From: an uncultured Prevotellaceae bacterium
GTDB lineage: Bacteria > Bacteroidota > Bacteroidia > Bacteroidales > Muribaculaceae
NCBI GenBank assembly: GCA_947302275.1
Contig: CAMYUW010000027.1
Coordinates: 1 to 33,450, forward strand
DNA length: 33,450 bases
Direction: 5' to 3'
Shown: in pieces, positions 25,002-31,542 of the stretch
Layout of the letters: every line of letters begins with the position of its first letter
How positions within the stretch are numbered: the first letter of the stretch is position 1
Notes under the pieces: generated by a model
The model's database searches: none
The model's input: only the letters and a program-made list of their open reading frames with translations
Told to the model about the DNA's origin: nothing
Position numbers and translations under genes: made by a program

Positions 25002-25009
25002 CAAAATTA
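25002..25009 (-). promoter_or_regulatory. -7 box for the lipoprotein-isoprenyl synthase-tatD operon
   Basis: On the - strand TAATTTTG (25009-25002) followed by TGG. A TTTG at 25026-25023 lies only 13 bases upstream, short for a -33 element. The start codon is 20 bases downstream. Confidence 0.6.
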
Positions 25010-25084
25010 CTAATAATTGGCACAAAGTAGTTAGATGGAGCCATATTTTATGTTTTTTTCATCATCATCTCTCATTTTTTTGCT

Positions 25085-25092
25085 TAATTTTG
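25085..25092 (+). promoter_or_regulatory. -7 box for the cmk-ispH operon
   Basis: TAATTTTG followed by TGGG, 30 bases before the cmk start. It faces away from the -7 box at 25002-25009, making a compact divergent promoter region of 141 bases. Confidence 0.65.
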
Positions 25093-25122
25093 TGGGCAGA
25101 TAATCAACATTAATCAGATACA

Positions 25123-25824
25123 ATGAGTCTCAAGAAGATTACGATTGCCATTGACGGGCATAGCTCGACTGGCAAGAGCACGATGGCCAAGGCGCTGGCA
25201 AGGCGCATTGGCTATGCCTATGTGGACACGGGCGCGATGTACCGTGCTGTGACGCTGTTCGCCCTGCGCAATGGCCTGATCAAGCGCGGCAAGGTTGACG
25301 AGGCGGCGCTCAAGGAGCACATCAAGCGGGGAGACATTGTCATCACTTTCCGTCCGACGAAGGAAGGGAAGAGCGTGACGGTGCTTAACGGCAAAAATGT
25401 GGAGCGCTATATCCGCTCGATGCGTGTGAGCAATGTGGTGAGCATCATCGCCGCTATCGGCTTTGTCCGGAAAGCGATGGTGAAACAGCAGCAGGCAATG
25501 GGCAAGGACAAGGGCGTGGTCATGGATGGCCGCGACATCGGCACGGTGGTGTTCCCTGATGCCGAAATGAAGGTGTTTGCCACAGCGAGTGCCGAGGTGC
25601 GTGCCCAGCGCCGCTTTGACGAACTGCGCGCGAAGGGTGACACCACGACAACCTTTGAGGAGGTGCTCGAGAATGTCACCGAGCGTGACCGTATCGACAG
25701 CACCCGAAAGGAGAGTCCGCTGCGCCAGGCCGATGATGCCGTTGTGCTCGACAACTCCTACTTGACGATTGCCGAGCAGGACGAGTGGCTGTACCAGCTG
25801 TATCTTGATCGGGCGAAGATTTAG
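25123..25824 (+). CDS. cmk: Cytidylate kinase
   Basis: Phosphorylates CMP and dCMP to the diphosphates, an essential nucleotide step in the cytosol. The P-loop [10 protein letters not shown] (residues 11-20) is followed by [16 protein letters not shown], the family's substrate-binding helix, and later [31 protein letters not shown] and [20 protein letters not shown], all typical of bacterial CMP kinases. 233 residues is normal. First gene of a + strand operon; ispH follows after 49 bases that include TAGGC/TAGG-like low-complexity sequence. Confidence 0.97.
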   Translation: MSLKKITIAIDGHSSTGKSTMAKALARRIGYAYVDTGAMYRAVTLFALRNGLIKRGKVDEAALKEHIKRGDIVITFRPTKEGKSVTVLNGKNVERYIRSMRVSNVVSIIAAIGFVRKAMVKQQQAMGKDKGVVMDGRDIGTVVFPDAEMKVFATASAEVRAQRRFDELRAKGDTTTTFEEVLENVTERDRIDSTRKESPLRQADDAVVLDNSYLTIAEQDEWLYQLYLDRAKI

Positions 25825-25873
25825 GCTATAGACTCAAGACTCTAGGTTTTAGGTGATTAAGTGACGACTGGCT

Positions 25874-26770
25874 GTGGCTGTAATTGAGATTGATAAGGGG
25901 TCGGGCTTCTGCTTCGGGGTGACGACTGCCATCCGTAAGGCTGAGGAGGAACTCAATGAGAGCGGACACCTCTACTGCCTGGGTGACATCGTGCACAATA
26001 CCGCCGAGGTGGACCGACTGGCCAGCCGCGGACTGGAGACGATTACCCATGAGGATATGGAGCTACTGCATGATGTGAAAGTGCTCCTCCGAGCCCATGG
26101 CGAGCCACCCGAAACCTACGAGACCGCCCGCCGAAACCGCATTGAAATAATTGACGCGACATGCCCCGTGGTGCTGAAGCTACAGCAGCGCATCCATGCC
26201 ACCTATCACGGTCAGGAAGACGGCAAGCCCGCCCCACAGATTGTCATTTATGGCAAGCGTGGCCATGCCGAGGTTTTGGGCTTGGTGGGGCAGACCCAGG
26301 GCCATGCCATGGTCATCGAGAATATCAGCGAGATTGACAAAATCGACTACTCGCGTGACATCTACCTCTACTCCCAGACAACCAAGAGCGTGCAGGAGTT
26401 TCAGCACATCGTTGAGGAAATCAAGCGGCGTGTAATGCCTGGAGTGACGTTCCGCAGTTTTGACACGATTTGCCGCTCGGTGGCCAACCGCATACCGCAG
26501 ATCCGCCAGTTTGCGGCACAACACGAGCTGATACTCTTTGTCAGCGGTGCCAAGAGCAGCAACGGACGAATCCTGTTTGCTGAGTGTCAGAGTGCTAACC
26601 CTGATTCTCACCTCATCAGCGGTGAGGGAGACATCGATCCCGCATGGCTCGTAGGCAAAGAACGCATCGGCATCTGTGGCGCCACATCCACCCCCTTATG
26701 GCTCATGCAGCGCGTGAGTGATGCCGTTCGAGGTATGATAGACAATAACAATCATCAAGCTAAGTGCTAG
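25874..26770 (+). CDS. ispH: 4-hydroxy-3-methylbut-2-enyl diphosphate reductase
   Basis: Last enzyme of the MEP pathway: a 4Fe-4S protein reducing HMBPP to IPP and DMAPP. Cluster cysteines are Cys13 (GFCFGV), Cys97 (DATCPVV) and Cys200 (DTICRSV); the substrate-binding His appears in LGDIVHN and RAHGEPP. Other family motifs: YGKRGHAEVLGLVGQT, SQTTKSVQEF, VSGAKSSNG and ICGATSTPLWLM. Start: GTG 25874; no in-frame ATG lies between the upstream stop at 25862 and the conserved region, so the GTG (or a CTG two codons earlier) must be used. 298 residues is normal. The next gene starts 7 bases after its stop. Confidence 0.97.
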   Translation: MAVIEIDKGSGFCFGVTTAIRKAEEELNESGHLYCLGDIVHNTAEVDRLASRGLETITHEDMELLHDVKVLLRAHGEPPETYETARRNRIEIIDATCPVVLKLQQRIHATYHGQEDGKPAPQIVIYGKRGHAEVLGLVGQTQGHAMVIENISEIDKIDYSRDIYLYSQTTKSVQEFQHIVEEIKRRVMPGVTFRSFDTICRSVANRIPQIRQFAAQHELILFVSGAKSSNGRILFAECQSANPDSHLISGEGDIDPAWLVGKERIGICGATSTPLWLMQRVSDAVRGMIDNNNHQAKC

Positions 26771-26777
26771 AAGAGAT

Positions 26778-27896
26778 ATGACCAAAAAGAACCTCATCAT
26801 CGTTATCATCTTGTTGAGCATCATCGACCTGGTGGCCCTGGGCTGGTATATGTCACGCCGCATTGAGGCCAGCGGCAAGAGCCAGAACCTGTTTGAGCAA
26901 CGTGACTCGACCGAGGTCATTGCCATGGCCGACACCGTATCGACCGCATCCCAGGCCGACGTGTTTGAGAAGGAGCAGGATAATACCTATTACTATATCG
27001 CCGACAACCCCAATATCCCCGGTGACGAGAGCTCCTATTACACCAGCATCAAGCATGTGAAGGTGCGCTGGCCCAAGAAGATTAATGGTAATGATGAGCT
27101 TGATGCCCTTAACAAGGAACTGATCAAGAAAGCCTTTGGCAACAGCCAGTCCAAGATGAAGGATGCCAGGTATGTATATCTGAAAACCCCTAACTTCAAT
27201 AAGCCCCTCAGCGAGGACGAGTATCACACTGTTGTCAAGGCACCGAGAATCTATCCCGTGTATGGCAATGTGTCTCAGGTGCTTGTTTACCCTTACATGA
27301 CCTCACATCGTTTGCTGGTCATGGAAATCGACAAGCTGGAATATAACGGAAGCAGTGAAGTGGAGACCAATACCTTTATCCACTATGACCGTCAGAACCA
27401 GCGTATTCTATCGCGGCTGGATATCCTGATGGCCGATATGGAGAAAGAGAACAAACTGCTCAAGCTCATCAACAATAAAATTGATGAACTCAATAAGGGA
27501 CGGGGTGATGAAAACCGCTTGCAGCATGCCTTGAATGTGCCTGCAGAAATCTGCTGCCGCAGCAAGGGCATCCTGTTCCTGTTCGGGCATGGCATCATTT
27601 CAAGCAATCCCATCGAGATACTGGTCGAGTATGATAAAATCAAGCCATTCCTGACCAAGGAGTTTGAATTGCTGGTGGATAATAACGAAGGTTTCTGGGT
27701 TTATAAGGAAGTTCCTAAGCCTGAACCTGTTAACGCCAAACCGAAGGTGATCCCGACGACAACACCCGTCAAGGCCGTCCATAGCACTGCGTTCAAGCCA
27801 GAACAAACCAAGCAGAAGAAGTATAGCGGGGCAAAGCGTAGATCTGGACGTTACGGTCGCGCTGGGAAACGTCATTGGAGCCGTCGCCGACGCTGA
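26778..27896 (+). CDS. Membrane-anchored DUF3298-like protein with a basic tail
   Basis: Function unknown. One N-terminal membrane helix (NLIIVIILLSIIDLVALGW, residues 5-23) anchors a periplasmic domain. The part around 95-300 has the DUF4163/DUF3298 (RsiV-like) pattern: INGNDELDALNKELIKKAFG, YPVYGNVSQVLVYPYM, TFIHYDRQNQRILSRLDIL, LINNKIDELNKG and ILFLFGHGIISSNPIEILVEYDKIKPFL. A Pro/Thr-rich linker leads to a very basic end (KRRSGRYGRAGKRHWSRRRR) that is encoded opposite the end of the MBL hydrolase gene. Ribosome site AAGAG precedes ATG 26778. It is third in the cmk-ispH operon. DUF3298 assignment is from remembered pattern and only moderately sure. Confidence 0.82.
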   Translation: MTKKNLIIVIILLSIIDLVALGWYMSRRIEASGKSQNLFEQRDSTEVIAMADTVSTASQADVFEKEQDNTYYYIADNPNIPGDESSYYTSIKHVKVRWPKKINGNDELDALNKELIKKAFGNSQSKMKDARYVYLKTPNFNKPLSEDEYHTVVKAPRIYPVYGNVSQVLVYPYMTSHRLLVMEIDKLEYNGSSEVETNTFIHYDRQNQRILSRLDILMADMEKENKLLKLINNKIDELNKGRGDENRLQHALNVPAEICCRSKGILFLFGHGIISSNPIEILVEYDKIKPFLTKEFELLVDNNEGFWVYKEVPKPEPVNAKPKVIPTTTPVKAVHSTAFKPEQTKQKKYSGAKRRSGRYGRAGKRHWSRRRR

Positions 27897-28824
27897 TTCC
27901 TCTTGATTCCAACGCGTTTCGCATGGTGGCAAGCGCGATTTCCTCAGTATTGTTGTCCTTGCTCAAGTGGCACAGGAAGACGTTATGTAGCCCCTCATGG
28001 TAGTGGTCGGCGACAAACTGTGCGGCCACGGTATTGTCGAGATGACCTTTTTCGCTCATGACACGGTCCTTGAGCATCTGCGGATACCTGCCGTTGAGCA
28101 GCATATCCTTGTCATAGTTGCACTCAATCATCAGGTAATTGGCGATGCTCATGTAGTGGGCGGCACGGTCGGTGATGATACCCATGTCGGTGGCCACAAC
28201 AAACCGCTCGCCCTCATACTCGATACAGAAGCCCACACTCTTCACGTCATGGCTCGTCTCAAAGGCAGTGATTTCCATGTCCAGGATTCTGAAAGGTATT
28301 TCCTTGAAAACAGGGACATGATGATCCTGGATGCGGCTGCTGATGCGGCAACGCTGAAGCATTTGTGCCATTACGCCCATAGTACAGAAAACGCTGCAAC
28401 GGCAAGCGCTGATGGCAGGGTACAGGCAACGCATGTGGTCCTGATGGGCATGAGTGAGCAGGATACCTTTAACCATCTCACGACTAATGCCATTGCGCTC
28501 CAGTTCGATAAAGGCCTGGTCCAACGTGGGAACATCCTGGCGTTCAGGATTTTTCTTCTTGCGATGGTACTTGACTGGTTCGCGGATGCCTGCATCGATG
28601 AGAATGCCGCCACGGGGAGTTCCCAAGTAGGCACAGTTCCCGCTGCTGCCGCTGCCCAGGCTCATAAAGCATAACCCTTTGCCCACACCCGTATATTGAG
28701 GCGCGGCAGGCTGAACAACCTCGATGGCATCCAGGCCATGGGGCGTGTCGTCACCGTTCACGTCAAACGCTATCTTGAGCGGACGTCCATCGTGGGTATA
28801 TCCTTTATACTTGTGGCCTGCCAT
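27793..28824 (-). CDS. MBL-fold metal hydrolase, WalJ/YycJ-like
   Basis: Metallo-beta-lactamase-fold hydrolase, in the group of predicted phosphodiesterases/exonucleases such as YycJ (WalJ). The core starts at FMSLGSGSSGNCAYLGTP (about 54-71); metal ligands are in LLTHAHQDH (His125, His127, Asp129, His130), ETSHDVKSVGF, FVVATDMG, IECNYD, KGHLDN and LCHLSKDNNT. The end VQIYALPRYTSSAWF is family-like, supporting the annotated stop. About 50 residues precede the core, an extension of unknown role; no closer ATG before the core fits better. 343 residues. It follows the RsmI-like gene by 14 bases, so one transcript is likely. Its last 104 bases overlap the convergent gene on the + strand. Confidence 0.92.
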   Translation of the reverse strand: MAGHKYKGYTHDGRPLKIAFDVNGDDTPHGLDAIEVVQPAAPQYTGVGKGLCFMSLGSGSSGNCAYLGTPRGGILIDAGIREPVKYHRKKKNPERQDVPTLDQAFIELERNGISREMVKGILLTHAHQDHMRCLYPAISACRCSVFCTMGVMAQMLQRCRISSRIQDHHVPVFKEIPFRILDMEITAFETSHDVKSVGFCIEYEGERFVVATDMGIITDRAAHYMSIANYLMIECNYDKDMLLNGRYPQMLKDRVMSEKGHLDNTVAAQFVADHYHEGLHNVFLCHLSKDNNTEEIALATMRNALESRGISVGDGSNDVSQRDRNVQIYALPRYTSSAWFVLA

Positions 28825-28838
28825 ATCGTGCGGTTAAA

Positions 28839-29555
28839 TTATAAGTACAACAGGAAAATGGTGGGAATCTTGTGGTAGTCAAACCGCATCTGTTTCCACT
28901 GGGCTAACGTACGCGTGATAATGCTTTGTTTCTCGCCCGTGATGTCACTGGCCACACACAGGCGCATGTGAGGCGGCATGTGGGTCGCGAGGTCGGCAAT
29001 GAGCTGGTTGTTGCGGTAGGGGGCCTCGATAAAAATCTGGGTTTGATGCTCTCGCTCGATACGGCGAGTCATTTCCTTGAGGCGTGCCTGACGTGCCTGG
29101 CCGTCAACAGGCAGATAGCCCTCGAAGGCAAAGCGCTGGCCGTTAAAACCCGATGCCATCAGGCTCAACAGGATACTGGATGGCCCTACCAGCGGGAATA
29201 CTTTGTAACCGCGTCGTTGGGCGATGGCGACCAGATCGGCGCCAGGGTCAGCCACCGCAGGGCAGCCTGCGTCGCTGATAACTCCCACGGCCTCGCCACG
29301 GGCGATGGGTTCCAGCAGGGCTTCAATGGCGGCGGTGTCTTTGAGGTCGGTGTGCTCGTTGAGTTCGTTGAATATGAGGCTATCGATGTCGATGCTGCGG
29401 TCACACTTCTTGAGGAAACGGCGTGCCGAGCGCAGGCTCTCGACGACAAAATACCTGATGCCGCGCACAACCTCAATGTTGTGTGTGGGAAGTACCATCT
29501 GCAGTTCTACATCGCTTAACTGGGTTGGTATCAGGTATAAACCGGCCTCGATCAA
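28839..29555 (-). CDS. SAM-dependent methyltransferase, RsmI-like (tetrapyrrole methylase superfamily)
   Basis: Resembles RsmI, which 2'-O-methylates C1402 of 16S rRNA, but is probably the Bacteroidota side branch of that family, so I give no symbol. Motifs: LYLIPTQLSDVE near the N-terminus (RsmI itself has LYxVPTPIGN), FVVESLRSARRFLK, AVGVISDAGCPAVADPGADL, VFPLVGPSSILLSLMASG, FAFEGYLP, FIEAPYRNNQL and CVASDITGEKQSI. Start: the only usable codon is TTG 29555; the frame has a stop 27 bases upstream and no ATG, and AAGCAAG can serve as ribosome site. 238 residues, normal. First gene of a probable two-gene unit with the MBL hydrolase. Confidence 0.9.
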   Translation of the reverse strand: MIEAGLYLIPTQLSDVELQMVLPTHNIEVVRGIRYFVVESLRSARRFLKKCDRSIDIDSLIFNELNEHTDLKDTAAIEALLEPIARGEAVGVISDAGCPAVADPGADLVAIAQRRGYKVFPLVGPSSILLSLMASGFNGQRFAFEGYLPVDGQARQARLKEMTRRIEREHQTQIFIEAPYRNNQLIADLATHMPPHMRLCVASDITGEKQSIITRTLAQWKQMRFDYHKIPTIFLLYL

Positions 29556-29588
29556 AACTTGCTTGTGTTTATATTTTTAATCAAAATG

Positions 29589-29596
29589 CAAAATTA
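29589..29596 (-). promoter_or_regulatory. -7 box for the RsmI-like gene
   Basis: TAATTTTG on the - strand (29596-29589), giving a leader of about 27 bases before the TTG start at 29555. A T/A-rich tract precedes it. Confidence 0.6.
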
Positions 29597-29706
29597 AGGT
29601 TTTTTTTCCAACCCGCAACCAATTTGTTTGCAGCATTTTTTTAATGCAATCAAAAATCTATGGCAAAAAATGTGGCGCGGCTGGTGGTGGAGAAAGATTA
29701 ATTGTG

Positions 29707-29714
29707 TAATTTTG
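29707..29714 (+). promoter_or_regulatory. -7 box for the phoH-ubiE operon
   Basis: TAATTTTG followed by TGG, 24 bases before the phoH ATG at 29739; divergent from the RsmI-like promoter. Confidence 0.65.
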
Positions 29715-29738
29715 TGGTTTAGTAATTAATGATATTGA

Positions 29739-30719
29739 ATGATAGAGCGACACATTATCATCGACAACGTGGACCCCGTTACCTTCTATGGGGTGAATAA
29801 CAGTAACATACAACTTATCCGCAACCTGTTTCCCAAACTGCGCCTGGCCGCGCGGGGCAGTGTGATCACCGTCATCGGTGATGACAGCGAGACGGCCGAT
29901 TTTGAGCAAAAGATCCATGCCTTGGCCGACTACTGCGCGACTTATAACACCTTGCCCGAGGACGTCATCATCGATACCATCAAGGGAACTCCGCCCAAGC
30001 AGTTAAAGATGGACGATGTCATTGTCTATGGCGTGAACGGTAAGCCCATCAGCGGTCGCACGCCCAACCAGCAACTGCTGGTCAAGACGTTCATGAACAA
30101 TGATTTGACCTTCGCTTTGGGACCTGCAGGAACAGGTAAGACCTATTTGGCGGTCGCACTGGCAGTGCGGGCTCTCAAGAACCGTGAAATCCGCAAAATC
30201 ATCCTTTCTCGTCCAGCCGTCGAAGCAGGCGAGAAATTGGGTTTCCTGCCTGGCGACATGAAGGACAAGATTGATCCCTACCTGCAACCGCTCTATGATG
30301 CCCTGGAAGACATGATTCCGCAGGCCAAGCTCAAGGAATATATGGAGAATAATGTCATCCAGATTGCTCCCTTGGCCTTCATGCGCGGTCGTACGCTCAA
30401 TGACGCCATCATCGTGCTCGACGAGGCTCAGAACACAACCACCCACCAAATCAAGATGTTCCTCACCCGATTGGGCATGGGCTCGAAGATGATCGTCACG
30501 GGCGATACCACACAGATCGACCTGCCCCGCAGCACGACCTCGGGACTGATTCACGCCCTGCGTGTGCTCGATGGCGTGAAGGGCATCGGCAAGGTTGAAT
30601 TTGAGAAAAAGGATATCGTGCGACACCAGTTGGTACAGCGCATCGTCGAGGCCTACGAGCGATTCCATGAAGAAGACAAGCTGTTTTCCCGAAATCCTAA
30701 AGACGACGAGAAATCATGA
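29739..30719 (+). CDS. phoH: PhoH family ATPase (YbeZ-like)
   Basis: Cytosolic ATPase of the PhoH/YbeZ type, linked in other bacteria to rRNA and ribosome maturation. An N-terminal KH-like region (about 1-80, NSNIQLIRNLFPKLRLAARG) precedes the RecA-like ATPase: Walker A GPAGTGKT (128-135), LSRPAVEAGEKLGFLPGDM, DPYLQPLYDALEDM, Walker B IIVLDEAQN (Asp228, Glu229), and MIVTGDTTQIDLP. 326 residues is normal. The stop overlaps the ubiE start (ATGA, 30716-30719), so translation is coupled. Confidence 0.96.
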   Translation: MIERHIIIDNVDPVTFYGVNNSNIQLIRNLFPKLRLAARGSVITVIGDDSETADFEQKIHALADYCATYNTLPEDVIIDTIKGTPPKQLKMDDVIVYGVNGKPISGRTPNQQLLVKTFMNNDLTFALGPAGTGKTYLAVALAVRALKNREIRKIILSRPAVEAGEKLGFLPGDMKDKIDPYLQPLYDALEDMIPQAKLKEYMENNVIQIAPLAFMRGRTLNDAIIVLDEAQNTTTHQIKMFLTRLGMGSKMIVTGDTTQIDLPRSTTSGLIHALRVLDGVKGIGKVEFEKKDIVRHQLVQRIVEAYERFHEEDKLFSRNPKDDEKS

Positions 30720-31462
30720 GCGACGGCAACGGTACACAGGTCGAGCAGGTGACACCCTATGGTGAAGGTGCCAAGACTGAGCAGGTCCGACAGATGTTTG
30801 ACAGCATCGCGCCTGCCTACGACTTCATGAACCGCGCCATGACCATGGGCATCGACATCTGGTGGCGGCGGCTGGCCGTCAAGCGGCTGAGAGGCATCCG
30901 ACCCAAGCACATTCTTGATGTAGCTACCGGTACAGGCGATTTCGCCATCCAGCTCAATGAATCGCTTCGCCCTGAGCATATCACCGGTATTGACCTGTCC
31001 CAAGGGATGCTTGACGAGGCGTGCCGCAAGGTTAAGGCCAAGGGGCTGGACAATGCCATCACCTTTGAGCAAGGGGATTGTATGGCACTGCCGATGCAGG
31101 ACGGCGTGTTTGATGCCGTGACCGTCGCATTTGGCGTACGGAATTTCGAGCATCTGCAACAGGGCTATCAAGAGATGGCCCGAGTGCTCAAGCCTGGCGG
31201 CATGTTGTGTGTGCTGGAACTATCCACGCCGACCAATCCCATCATCCGCTGGTTCTACGATGTCTACACCTTGCACATTATACCCTGGTTGGGGACGCTC
31301 AAGAGCGGTGACAAGAGCGCCTACCGCTATCTGCCTCAGAGCATCGCTGCTGTTCCTCAAGGCGAGGACATGCTCCAGCTCATGCGGAATGCAGGGTTGC
31401 AGAAGGCCGCTTTTAAGCGTTTGACCCTAGGCGTCTGCACAATATATACAGCAGTAAAATAG
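30716..31462 (+). CDS. ubiE: Demethylmenaquinone methyltransferase
   Basis: Class I SAM methyltransferase (UbiE/MenG) for the last methylation in menaquinone synthesis; Bacteroidota lack ubiquinone, so demethylmenaquinone is the expected substrate. Motifs: MFDSIAPAYDFMNRAMTMGID (UbiE signature 1), ILDVATGTGDFAI (from residue 66, SAM loop), GIDLSQGML, VAFGVRNFEHLQQGYQEMAR (signature 2) and RVLKPGGMLCVLELSTP. The C-terminus YRYLPQSIAAVPQGEDM...GVCTIYTAVK also matches. 248 residues, normal length. Coupled to phoH by a 4-base overlap and followed by a terminator. Confidence 0.97.
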   Translation: MSDGNGTQVEQVTPYGEGAKTEQVRQMFDSIAPAYDFMNRAMTMGIDIWWRRLAVKRLRGIRPKHILDVATGTGDFAIQLNESLRPEHITGIDLSQGMLDEACRKVKAKGLDNAITFEQGDCMALPMQDGVFDAVTVAFGVRNFEHLQQGYQEMARVLKPGGMLCVLELSTPTNPIIRWFYDVYTLHIIPWLGTLKSGDKSAYRYLPQSIAAVPQGEDMLQLMRNAGLQKAAFKRLTLGVCTIYTAVK

Positions 31463-31487
31463 TTACACAATATACCGGAAGCATATG

Positions 31488-31523
31488 AAAGAGCTCGCGA
31501 CATCATGCCACGGGCTCTTTTAT
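31488..31523. terminator. Bidirectional terminator between ubiE and the M13 peptidase
   Basis: AAAGAGCTCG (31488-31497) pairs with CGGGCTCTTT (31511-31520) over 10 bp with one G-U type pair and a 13-base loop, followed by a TTTTATTT stretch on the + strand. It serves convergent genes, though the opposite strand has only a short T run. Confidence 0.75.
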
Positions 31524-31542
31524 TTGGCTCAAGGGTAATTGA

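Noticed and set aside
29660..29701. 13-codon open frame ahead of the phoH promoter
   Set aside because: It lies upstream of the putative phoH promoter, is very short, and has no support.
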